Shown here: in pieces, positions 18,771-26,331 of the stretch
Layout of the letters: every line of letters begins with the position of its first letter
How positions within the stretch are numbered: position 1 is the stretch's first letter
NCBI GenBank assembly: GCA_002353225.1
Contig: DEJF01000006.1
Location: 11,279 to 68,817 of the forward strand
Source of the DNA: Prevotella sp. UBA2755
GTDB taxonomy: Bacteria > Bacteroidota > Bacteroidia > Bacteroidales > Bacteroidaceae
Length of the DNA: 57,539 nt
Direction of reading: 5' to 3'
Program-made: the position numbers and the translations under genes
The notes under the pieces: model-generated
What the model was told of the DNA's origin: nothing
What the model saw: the letters and a program-made list of their open reading frames with translations, nothing else
The model's database searches: none

Positions 18771-18778
18771 TAATTTTG
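18771..18778 (+). promoter_or_regulatory. Internal promoter of the dcw cluster, upstream of murG
   Basis: TAATTTTG in the 59-bp gap between ftsW and murG, the largest gap in the cluster. It could let murG-murC-ftsQAZ be transcribed separately. The -33 region is weak. Confidence 0.5.
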
Positions 18779-18803
18779 CAAGGTACTATATATAATAAGG
18801 TGT

Positions 18804-19919
18804 ATGAATAAGGATTTAAGGGTTATCATCAGTGGTGGCGGCACGGGCGGACATATCTTTCCTGCTGTGTCAATAGCCAATGCTATTAAGGCTTTACGTC
18901 CAGATGCCAAAATACTGTTTGTGGGGGCTTTAGGGCGTATGGAGATGCAACGGGTACCTGCTGCTGGTTATGAGATAAAAGGTCTTCCGATTTGCGGTTT
19001 CGACCGTAAGAATCTTTTCAAGAACATCAGTGTGCTCTTTAAAATCTGGAAGAGCCAGCAGATGGCGAAGAAGATTATCAAAGACTTCCAGCCACAAGTA
19101 GCGGTAGGCGTTGGCGGCTATGCCAGTGGACCGACGCTCAACAAGGCAGCCTCAATGGGTATCCCATGTCTTATCCAGGAGCAGAACTCCTATGCGGGAG
19201 TCACCAATAAATTATTAGCGAAGAAAGCCGAGAAGATCTGTGTCGCCTACGACGGCATGGAGCGTTTCTTCCCTGCCGACAAGATCATCAAGACGGGTAA
19301 CCCTGTCCGTCAGTCGTTGCTGGAGACGACTATCTCTCGCGAAGATGCCATACGCTCCTTCGGACTCGACCCCAACAAGAAGACAATTCTTCTGGTAGGT
19401 GGCAGTTTAGGGGCAAGAACCATTAACGAGAGTGTCATGCAGCACTTAGATCTGGTGCGCAAGAGTGACGTTCAGTTTGTATGGCAGACCGGTAAATACT
19501 ATCATGCACAGATCATGGAGCAGATAGAGAAGGAAGGAAAGCCAGACAACCTTATTGTCACCGACTTCATCAGTGATATGGGTGTTGCATACAAGGCTGC
19601 TGATTTGGTTATCAGCCGTGCAGGAGCCAGCAGTATTTCCGAGTTCTGCTTGATCGGCAAACCCGTTATCCTGGTACCGAGCCCTAATGTGGCAGAAGAT
19701 CACCAGACAAAGAATGCCATGGCATTGGTCAACGTGGATGCTGCCCTTTATGTAAAAGACAGCGAGGCATCTGCCCAACTATTGGCATTGGCTGTTGACA
19801 CTGTCAATGATGAGGCGAAATTAACATCCTTGAAAGAGAACATTCTCAAACTGGCTCTCCCTGACTCAGCGGAGATCATCGCCAAAGAAGTTATAAAATT
19901 AGCAAACAATGGAGATTAA
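18804..19919 (+). CDS. murG: Lipid II-forming GlcNAc transferase
   Basis: A 371-residue peripheral membrane GT28 glycosyltransferase that moves GlcNAc from UDP-GlcNAc to lipid I. It has the N-terminal glycine loop SGGGTGGHIFPAVSIANAI, the second loop GVGGYASGPTLNKAASMG near 110 and VGGSLGARTINESV near 195. The UDP-binding ISRAGASSISEFCLIGKPVI near 269 is also present. It overlaps murC by 11 bp. Confidence 0.96.
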   Translation: MNKDLRVIISGGGTGGHIFPAVSIANAIKALRPDAKILFVGALGRMEMQRVPAAGYEIKGLPICGFDRKNLFKNISVLFKIWKSQQMAKKIIKDFQPQVAVGVGGYASGPTLNKAASMGIPCLIQEQNSYAGVTNKLLAKKAEKICVAYDGMERFFPADKIIKTGNPVRQSLLETTISREDAIRSFGLDPNKKTILLVGGSLGARTINESVMQHLDLVRKSDVQFVWQTGKYYHAQIMEQIEKEGKPDNLIVTDFISDMGVAYKAADLVISRAGASSISEFCLIGKPVILVPSPNVAEDHQTKNAMALVNVDAALYVKDSEASAQLLALAVDTVNDEAKLTSLKENILKLALPDSAEIIAKEVIKLANNGD

Positions 19920-21285
19920 AGATATCAAAGCCGTCTATTTTGTCGGCGCTGGTGGCATTGGTATGAGTGCCATCGCCCGTTATTTCATCAGTCGCGGACT
20001 GGTGGTTGCCGGTTATGACAAGACACCGAGCGACCTGACCCGGCAGTTGGAGAAGGAGGGTATGCACATACACTATGAGGAGAACATCGACGAGATACCA
20101 GAAGCCTGCAAGCAGCCTGCCTCTTGTCTGATTATCTACACCCCAGCCATTCCTGCTGACCATCAGGAACTGCAATACTTCCGCCAAAACGGATTTGAGA
20201 TACAGAAACGGGCACAGGTGTTAGGTACCCTGACCCGTCAACACAAAGGACTCTGCGTCGCTGGCACACACGGTAAGACGACGACCTCGACAATGTGCGC
20301 CCATATCATGCACCAGAGCCACCTTGACTGTAATGCTTTCCTTGGAGGCATCTCGAAGAACTATGGTACCAATTATATCCTCTCGGATTCTGACTATGTA
20401 GTGATTGAGGCAGACGAGTTTGACCGCTCTTTCCACTGGCTGCGCCCTTGGATGACTGTCATCACAGCAACAGACCCCGACCATCTGGACATCTATGGTA
20501 CCAAGGAGGCTTATCTGGAGAGTTTCCGCCACTATACGGAACTCATCCAACCTGGAGGCGCACTCATTGTCCATCGTGACCTGGAGATGAAGGAGAATCT
20601 ACAAGCAGGTGTCAAGCGGTATGACTATGCGCTCCATGAGGGTGACTTCCATGCTGAGAATATCCGTATCGAGGACGGGGAGATATCATTCGACTTCATC
20701 TCACCTATCGAATGTGTGAAAGGTATAGAACTGGGACAACCGGTGCCCATCAACATAGAGAATGGTGTTGCTGCCATGGCAATGGCACAACTCGCCGGCT
20801 GTACGGCTGACGAGTTACGACAGGGTATGAAGACCTTCGGTGGTGTCGACCGCCGCTTCGACTTCAAGTTGAAGAATGACAAGGTGGTATTCCTTAGCGA
20901 CTATGCCCACCATCCGCAGGAGATCTATCAGAGTGCCAAGAGTATCCGTGAACTCTACCGCCAACGTAAGATCACGGCGATCTTCCAGCCCCACCTGTAT
21001 ACCCGTACCCGTGACTTCTACAAAGACTTCGCGGAGGCACTGAGTCAACTCGACGAGGTTATCCTTACCGAGATATACCCGGCACGTGAGCAACCCATTG
21101 AGGGAGTGACCTCCGAACTGATATACAACAACCTGCGCCCAGGTGTTGAGAAACAGATTATCCGCAAGGACGATGTCCTATCTTTGGTCAAGGAACGAGA
21201 CTTCGATGTGCTCATCGTATTAGGAGCCGGTGACCTTGACAATCAGGTGCCACAGATAACAGAAATACTAAAGAACAAAAAATGA
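19909..21285 (+). CDS. murC: UDP-N-acetylmuramate:L-alanine ligase
   Basis: A 458-residue Mur ligase that catalyses the first amino-acid addition to UDP-MurNAc. It has the N-terminal FVGAGGIGMSAIARYF nucleotide fold, the P-loop GTHGKTTTSTM near 119, VIEADEFDRSFHWL near 165 and a C-terminal domain with DYAHHPQEI near 331, all MurC-diagnostic. It overlaps murG at the 5' end and ftsQ by 4 bp at the 3' end. Confidence 0.96.
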   Translation: MEIKDIKAVYFVGAGGIGMSAIARYFISRGLVVAGYDKTPSDLTRQLEKEGMHIHYEENIDEIPEACKQPASCLIIYTPAIPADHQELQYFRQNGFEIQKRAQVLGTLTRQHKGLCVAGTHGKTTTSTMCAHIMHQSHLDCNAFLGGISKNYGTNYILSDSDYVVIEADEFDRSFHWLRPWMTVITATDPDHLDIYGTKEAYLESFRHYTELIQPGGALIVHRDLEMKENLQAGVKRYDYALHEGDFHAENIRIEDGEISFDFISPIECVKGIELGQPVPINIENGVAAMAMAQLAGCTADELRQGMKTFGGVDRRFDFKLKNDKVVFLSDYAHHPQEIYQSAKSIRELYRQRKITAIFQPHLYTRTRDFYKDFAEALSQLDEVILTEIYPAREQPIEGVTSELIYNNLRPGVEKQIIRKDDVLSLVKERDFDVLIVLGAGDLDNQVPQITEILKNKK

Positions 21286-22031
21286 CCTATAACTGGAAGA
21301 AATCAGCATTCATCCTGATAGACATTGTCCTTGGTGTCTATCTGATTCTTGCCATCACGGCTTTCAATCAGCCTGATGACCAGAAGGCAGTATGCACCCA
21401 AGTGGATATCAATATTGAGGATGGGAAAGTTGACGGATTCCTTGGAGGTACAGAAATCAAAGAACAACTTCAGAAGGCAAAAATCTATCCGCAGGGACAA
21501 CCTATGAAACAGATTGATGTCCGCAAGATAGAAGAGGCCATCTGTCAGAACCCCTTTGTGGAGCGCGCCGAGTGTTTTAAGACTCAAGGCGGTCATGTGA
21601 AGGTCAATCTCACCCAGCGTCTGCCTGTCATACGCATTAAGGCTGATAATGGCGATGACTATTATGTCGACACACATGGTGAGATCATGCCCAACACCCG
21701 TTATACCAGCGATTTGGTAATTGCTACAGGACATATCAGCCGTCCATACGCCCAAAAGAAACTTGCCTATTTGGGGAATTTTGTCATGAAAAGTCCGTTC
21801 TGGAGCAGTCAGGTGGAGCAGTTTAACGTCCTTGATGACGGCACTGTCGAGATGGTGCCCCGTATTGGCGACCACATCGTTTACCTTGGCAGTGTATCCA
21901 GTATTCCGCAGAAGTTCGACCGTTTGGAGAAATTCTACCGTTACGGACTGAGCGTGGCTGGATGGAACAAATACTCCTATATCAATATGGAGTTCGACAA
22001 TCAGATTATCTGTAAGAAGAGAAAGAAATAG
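21282..22031 (+). CDS. ftsQ: Cell division protein FtsQ
   Basis: A 249-residue bitopic membrane protein with one N-terminal helix (about 9-27, FILIDIVLGVYLILAITAF) and a periplasmic part. A POTRA-like region covers about 40-100 and a beta domain follows (LTQRLPVIRIKADNGDDYYV near 110). FtsQ links the FtsLB pair to the divisome. The call rests on topology plus position between murC and ftsA, as FtsQ sequence is poorly conserved. Confidence 0.9.
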   Translation: MTYNWKKSAFILIDIVLGVYLILAITAFNQPDDQKAVCTQVDINIEDGKVDGFLGGTEIKEQLQKAKIYPQGQPMKQIDVRKIEEAICQNPFVERAECFKTQGGHVKVNLTQRLPVIRIKADNGDDYYVDTHGEIMPNTRYTSDLVIATGHISRPYAQKKLAYLGNFVMKSPFWSSQVEQFNVLDDGTVEMVPRIGDHIVYLGSVSSIPQKFDRLEKFYRYGLSVAGWNKYSYINMEFDNQIICKKRKK

Positions 22032-22061
22032 GAAATAAGGAATAAAAATATAGAACACAAG

Positions 22062-23513
22062 ATGCCAAAAGAATTTATCGTTGCTATCGAACTGGGGTCA
22101 TCCAAGATGACAGGTATCGCAGGTAAGAAGAACCTTGACGGCAGTATTCAGGTACTCGCCGTGGTAAAGGAGGAGTCCTCCTCATTCATCCGCAAGGGTT
22201 ATGTGTACAACATCGACAAGACCGCTCAATGTCTTGCGACTATTGTCAGCAAACTGGAGAAACAACTCAAGACATCTATCACACAGGTATATGTCGGAGT
22301 CGGTGGTCAGTCGATTCGCTCTGTTCGCAATGTCATCTCCAAGGAACTGCCTGCTGACACGGTAGTCACACAGGACATGGTCATTGAACTGATGGATGCC
22401 AACCGCAACATGAAATACCCCGACCAGGAGATCCTTGACGCGGCAGTACAGGAGTACAAGGTAGACTCCCAGTTCCAACTGGACCCCGTAGGTATCCAGT
22501 GCAACCATATCGAGGGTAACTTCCTAAACATCCTGCAGCGTAAGGCATTCTATAAGAACCTCAACATGTGTTTTGAGGCCGCCAATATCAATGTGGCAGA
22601 GATGTATCTCGCTCCACGGGCGCTCGCTGACAGTGTGCTTACAGAGACAGAGAAACGCTCTGGATGTGCCCTGATAGACATGGGTGCCGACACAACGACA
22701 GTCAGCGTGTACTCCAAGAACGTGTTGCGTCACCTCGCTGTCATCCCTCTGGGAGGCAACAACATCACCAAGGATATCGCTTCCTTGCAGATGGAGGAGC
22801 GTGACGCTGAGAAGATGAAACTCAAATATGCGTCTGCCTATACCGACAATAACGATATCGACAACAATCTGAAATACTCCATCGACCAAGACCGTCAGGT
22901 GGAGAGTCGCAAGTTCGTCGAGATTGTAGAGGGTCGCTTAGAGGAAATTATCGCCAACGTATGGTGCCAGGTTCCCGAGGAACTTTGCGACAAGTTACTG
23001 GGTGGTATCATCCTCACTGGTGGCGGTTCCAATATGAGAGATATTGAGAAGGCTTTTGCGAACTACACACATATTGACAAGATACGTACAGCGAAGTTCG
23101 TCACACAAACCATTGTGTCAAACCTTCCTGAGATTACGGCTAAGAATGGACAGATGAACACAGTCTTAGGACTCCTTGCCAAAGGAGACATCAACTGTGC
23201 CGGACAGGAGATCGACCCCAATGGCGACCTCTTCAGACAGCCCCAGCAACAGCCTGCAGAGAGCATTCTCGAACAGCGTAGGGCTCGTCAGGCTGTAGAG
23301 ACCCCTGCTGGTGTCATCCGTACCCGCGAGGAGGTGCTCCGTGCTGAGGAGGAGGCTCGCCAGAAGAAAGAGGAGGAGGAGCGTGCCGCTCGTGAGAAAG
23401 CAGAGGAGGAGGCACGTATTGAGGCAGAGCGTCGCAAAGAGAACAGTCCTTTCAGGAAGATGGGAAGTTGGCTGAAGAAGTTCGGTCAGGAGATTATCAA
23501 GGAAGAAGATTAA
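22062..23513 (+). CDS. ftsA: Cell division protein FtsA
   Basis: A 483-residue actin-fold ATPase that tethers FtsZ to the membrane. It starts with VAIELGSSKMTGIAG (phosphate 1 loop), has ALIDMGADTTTVSVYSKNV near 205 (phosphate 2) and GGIILTGGGSNMRDIE near 314 (adenosine motif). A highly charged Glu/Arg-rich helix at about 415-465 separates the core from a short C-terminal amphipathic segment (FRKMGSWLKKFGQEII), the expected membrane-targeting helix. ftsZ follows after 12 bp. Confidence 0.96.
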   Translation: MPKEFIVAIELGSSKMTGIAGKKNLDGSIQVLAVVKEESSSFIRKGYVYNIDKTAQCLATIVSKLEKQLKTSITQVYVGVGGQSIRSVRNVISKELPADTVVTQDMVIELMDANRNMKYPDQEILDAAVQEYKVDSQFQLDPVGIQCNHIEGNFLNILQRKAFYKNLNMCFEAANINVAEMYLAPRALADSVLTETEKRSGCALIDMGADTTTVSVYSKNVLRHLAVIPLGGNNITKDIASLQMEERDAEKMKLKYASAYTDNNDIDNNLKYSIDQDRQVESRKFVEIVEGRLEEIIANVWCQVPEELCDKLLGGIILTGGGSNMRDIEKAFANYTHIDKIRTAKFVTQTIVSNLPEITAKNGQMNTVLGLLAKGDINCAGQEIDPNGDLFRQPQQQPAESILEQRRARQAVETPAGVIRTREEVLRAEEEARQKKEEEERAAREKAEEEARIEAERRKENSPFRKMGSWLKKFGQEIIKEED

Positions 23514-23525
23514 AAAGTATAATAT

Positions 23526-24839
23526 ATGGACAACGTATTACTGGATTTCGGTGCACCCGAAAAGGAAAACAGCATCATCAAGGTGATTGGTGTTGGCGGT
23601 GGTGGCGGTAATGCCGTCAACCACATGTATCGTGAAGGTATCCACGACGTGACCTTCGTGCTCTGTAATACTGACAACCAAGCACTTAACGACTCCCCCG
23701 TCCCCGTTCATCTGCAACTGGGCAAGGAAGGGCTTGGTGCTGGTAACAAACCTGAGCGTGCCCGTGCTGCCGCAGAGGAGAGCATAGAGGATATCAAGAC
23801 GATGTTAAGTGATGGTACACGCATGACCTTCATCACTGCCGGTATGGGTGGTGGTACAGGTACAGGTGCCGCTCCTGTCATTGCCCGCATCTCTAAGGAG
23901 ATGGGCATTCTGACGGTAGGTATTGTGACTATCCCGTTCCGTTTTGAGGGCGATCGTAAGATCGACCAGGCACTGGATGGTGTCGAGGAGATGTCGAAAC
24001 ATGTAGATGCCCTATTGGTTATCAACAATGAGCGCTTGCGTGAGATATACCCTGAACTTTCCGTACTTGACGCTTTCGGAAAAGCAGACGACACCTTGTC
24101 GGTGGCTGCCAAGTCGATTGCGGAGATCATCACCGTACATGGACTCATCAATCTTGATTTCAACGATGTGAAGACCGTCCTGAAAGATGGTGGCGTCGCT
24201 ATCATGTCGACTGGCTATGGTGAGGGCGAGGGTCGTGTGAAGAAGGCTATCGATGATGCCTTGAACTCACCACTGCTCAACGACAATGATGTGTTCAACT
24301 CGAAGAAAATCCTGCTCAGTATTTCATTCGCTGGGAACAAAGATGGTAAGGATTCCCTGATGATGGAGGAGATGAACGATGTCAACGAGTTCATGGCGAA
24401 ATTTGGTGACTTCGAGATTAAATGGGGACTTGCCACAGACCCGGAATTAGGAAAGAAAGTAAAGGTGACTATCCTTGCCACTGGCTTTGGTATCGAGAAT
24501 GTCGACGGCATGAACGGACATCTGAAACGTCACACCCAGGAGGAGGCTACACGCCTTGCGGAACAACAGGAGCGTGAGGCGGAGCGTCAGGATCGTCGTA
24601 ACCGCTATTATGGCACAGAGGGCAGTACTAAACGCTATAAGCGCCGTCCGCATGTCTATCTGTTCCGTCCCGATGACCTCGACAATGACGATGTCATCTC
24701 CGCAGTAGAACAGACACCTACCTACAAGCGTACTCGTGAGATTCTCGACAGTATCTACAGTCAAGCAAGTGGAGAGGACCCGCAGCAGACCAACGAAATG
24801 CCCCAAGAACCCATTCAGGGCACCATCGTATTCTCATAA
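23526..24839 (+). CDS. ftsZ: Cell division protein FtsZ
   Basis: A 437-residue tubulin-like GTPase that forms the Z ring. It has GVGGGGGNAVNHM near 22, the tubulin signature GMGGGTGTGAAPV near 105, and the T7-loop region with NLDFNDVKTVLKDGG near 208. The C-terminal tail beyond about 335 is charged and variable. A classic DIPAFL-type terminal peptide is not seen; the best candidate for the conserved interaction motif is the VISAVEQTPTYKR stretch about 40 residues before the end. It closes the dcw cluster and converges on recO. Confidence 0.96.
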   Translation: MDNVLLDFGAPEKENSIIKVIGVGGGGGNAVNHMYREGIHDVTFVLCNTDNQALNDSPVPVHLQLGKEGLGAGNKPERARAAAEESIEDIKTMLSDGTRMTFITAGMGGGTGTGAAPVIARISKEMGILTVGIVTIPFRFEGDRKIDQALDGVEEMSKHVDALLVINNERLREIYPELSVLDAFGKADDTLSVAAKSIAEIITVHGLINLDFNDVKTVLKDGGVAIMSTGYGEGEGRVKKAIDDALNSPLLNDNDVFNSKKILLSISFAGNKDGKDSLMMEEMNDVNEFMAKFGDFEIKWGLATDPELGKKVKVTILATGFGIENVDGMNGHLKRHTQEEATRLAEQQEREAERQDRRNRYYGTEGSTKRYKRRPHVYLFRPDDLDNDDVISAVEQTPTYKRTREILDSIYSQASGEDPQQTNEMPQEPIQGTIVFS

Positions 24840-24866
24840 GGAGGAACTAACTCCATCATAAGATAC

Positions 24867-25655
24867 TCAATTCCACAGTTGGTGGAGCACTGCCAGACTT
24901 TTCAACTCAGGAAAGTCTGGCAGATGTAGTTTATAATACCTCATAAGCACCTCCATGATACGCTGACGATCCATGCGTGACAATCGGAACAAATGCATCG
25001 TGGGGAAATCCATGCGCATCAACAGGTGAATCAACTGTGCCTCCTCAGGGTGCAGGAAATCGGGATGCAACGGTACGAAGGAAGAGAAACGGGCTTCGCG
25101 CAGATCGAAAAACAACTTTGGGACCCTCTCTGTCTCCCCCTGTTTAGGAGGAGTATCAAGTCCCTCCCTTGAACAGGGGAGGTCAGGAGGGTTCTCCATA
25201 TTTGGATAGAATCCCAAAAACCTTGAGAGGCGCATAAGGAATGTCAGATGGAAATTCGCATAACCCTCTTCCGCCGCATCCAACCACTGCAGAGAGTCAG
25301 AAACATAATCATATAACGGCTCGTTATGCTGCTCTGAGCGTAAGGCATAATAGAGGAACTCAGCGACAAACAAGGTGATGGCAAGTTTTTCTGGTGATAA
25401 GGGAATAGATACATAAGGTGTCATCAGACGCACGTCAGCGAGTTTCTGCAGTTGTACCCTTTGTCTGATATCACTCTCTATCACCAATAGCGTCATCGGT
25501 TGGAAATACTGCTTTTTCATGCGTGACTTAGCCGTCTTGGGAATAGGTACGACAAAGGAGAGCCTGCCAAGACTTCTCGTGAACATATCCACAATCATCT
25601 TGGACTCCCCATACTTCAGAGTATGCAGTACAATGGCTGCTGTTTTTACTAACAT
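24867..25655 (-). CDS. recO: DNA repair protein RecO (with in-frame repeat insertion)
   Basis: A 262-residue RecO-like protein, which helps load RecA onto SSB-coated gaps with RecR. It has the N-terminal OB-fold region (MLVKTAAIVLHTLKYGESKM) and a helical C-terminal part with MRLSRFLGFYPNM and HPEEAQLIHLLMRM. The start at 25655 is preferred; an upstream in-frame ATG at 25766 adds residues without family resemblance and crosses the tRNA promoter. Residues about 155-178 (Pro/Arg/Glu-rich) are encoded by a palindromic repeat at 25123-25192 that lengthens the link between the two C-terminal blocks. A possible -7 box with one mismatch (TAATTTCG, 25661-25668) lies 5 nt before the ATG. Confidence 0.87.
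   Translation of the reverse strand: MLVKTAAIVLHTLKYGESKMIVDMFTRSLGRLSFVVPIPKTAKSRMKKQYFQPMTLLVIESDIRQRVQLQKLADVRLMTPYVSIPLSPEKLAITLFVAEFLYYALRSEQHNEPLYDYVSDSLQWLDAAEEGYANFHLTFLMRLSRFLGFYPNMENPPDLPCSREGLDTPPKQGETERVPKLFFDLREARFSSFVPLHPDFLHPEEAQLIHLLMRMDFPTMHLFRLSRMDRQRIMEVLMRYYKLHLPDFPELKSLAVLHQLWN
25123..25192. repeat. 70-bp imperfect palindrome inserted in recO
   Basis: The segment begins ACCCTC and ends GAGGGT. The arms contain TCCCCCTGTTTAGGAGG on one side and CCTCCCTTGAACAGGGGA on the other, complementary apart from a few mismatches and single-base gaps. It is read through in frame. The form resembles mobile REP/MITE-like palindromes. Confidence 0.7.
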
Positions 25656-25680
25656 GAGGGCGAAATTACATAAAAAACTG

Positions 25681-25726
25681 GGAAAAACAACATTTTTCCG
25701 CAAGAAAATTTTGCCAGACGGAAAAA
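25681..25726. repeat. Mutually exclusive inverted repeats between recO and tRNA-Glu
   Basis: GGAAAAA (25681-25687) can pair with TTTTTCC (25693-25699). TTTTTCCG (25693-25700) can instead pair with CGGAAAAA (25719-25726). The repeats flank the -33 element of the tRNA promoter. Confidence 0.6.
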
Positions 25727-25740
25727 TTGCAGTACCTTTG
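25710..25740 (+). promoter_or_regulatory. Promoter of tRNA-Glu
   Basis: TTTG (25710-25713), 19-bp spacer, TACCTTTG (25733-25740): a full match to the Bacteroidetes consensus, 38 bp before the tRNA 5' end. Confidence 0.75.
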
Positions 25741-25778
25741 CGGCGCATTTCGTGAATGCACCGCAAAAAAAGGACGAT

Positions 25779-25850
25779 GGTCCCTTCGTCTATCGGCTAG
25801 GACGAGAGATTTTCATTCTCTAAAGAGGAGTTCGACTCTCCTAGGGACTA
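25779..25850 (+). tRNA. tRNA-Glu (anticodon UUC)
   Basis: A full cloverleaf can be drawn. The acceptor stem GGTCCCT/AGGGACT has one G-T end pair. The D arm follows, then anticodon stem AGAGA/TCTCT with the seven-base loop TTTTCAT placing TTC at the anticodon. The variable region has 4 nt, and T stem AGGAG/CTCCT encloses the loop TTCGACT. The discriminator is A at 25850, followed by CA, so a complete CCA is not encoded. Confidence 0.93.
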
Positions 25851-25852
25851 CA

Positions 25853-25988
25853 TTAAATCCGTCATCTGCACAGCCAAGTGCTACCCACAAGGAAACGGTG
25901 GCGGAGGGTTGTAAAACCCGCCCAGGGCAGTCCACAAGAGACGCAAGACCCATAAGCTTTATATTAACAATAAAATTAAAAGAAAACA
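25853..25988 (+). promoter_or_regulatory. Possible structured leader of rpsT, downstream of tRNA-Glu
   Basis: This 136-bp gap has no TAnnTTTG box, so rpsT may be transcribed together with the tRNA. It contains a hairpin with stem GGGTT (25906-25910), a GTAA tetraloop and AACCC (25915-25919), extended by GGC (25900-25902) pairing with GCC (25920-25922). The hairpin is predicted from sequence only. Autoregulation by S20 is a speculation. Confidence 0.4.
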
Positions 25989-26240
25989 ATGGCAAATCAC
26001 AAGTCATCCCTGAAGAGAATTCGTCAGGACAAAGTAAAGCAGGAGCATAATCACTATTATGCCAAAACCATGCGTAACGCTGTTCGTAAACTGCGTGCCA
26101 TGACAAACAAGGAAGAGGCAGAGAAACTCTATCCAAGCGTGCAGAAGATGCTGGACAAATTGGCAAAGACCAATATCATCCACAAAAATAAGGCTGCAAA
26201 TATCAAGTCAAGCCTCGCTGCACACATCAATAAACTATAA
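25989..26240 (+). CDS. rpsT: 30S ribosomal protein S20
   Basis: An 83-residue, Lys-rich, all-helical protein starting MANHKSSLKRIRQDKVKQ, the hallmark S20 N terminus, and ending KNKAANIKSSLAAHINKL. It binds 16S rRNA at the bottom of the 30S body. It lies 138 bp after tRNA-Glu and is closed by a strong terminator at 26265. Confidence 0.97.
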   Translation: MANHKSSLKRIRQDKVKQEHNHYYAKTMRNAVRKLRAMTNKEEAEKLYPSVQKMLDKLAKTNIIHKNKAANIKSSLAAHINKL

Positions 26241-26264
26241 AATAGCAAAAAAGAATAAAAAGGT

Positions 26265-26296
26265 CAGATAAACTTTGTTTATCTGGCTTTTTTTTT
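26265..26296 (+). terminator. Rho-independent terminator of rpsT
   Basis: A perfect 9-bp stem CAGATAAAC (26265-26273), loop TTT, GTTTATCTG (26277-26285), then GC and a run of nine T residues. The loop and first stem base also form the TTTG -33 element of the gyrB promoter. Confidence 0.9.
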
Positions 26297-26305
26297 GTAC
26301 TTTTG
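26274..26305 (+). promoter_or_regulatory. Promoter of gyrB, interlaced with the rpsT terminator
   Basis: TTTG at 26274-26277 lies at the hairpin loop. A 20-bp spacer containing the second stem arm and T-tract follows, then TACTTTTG (26298-26305). The ATG is 26 nt further on. Confidence 0.7.
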
Positions 26306-26331
26306 CATCCATAAAGTACGATTTGGAAACA

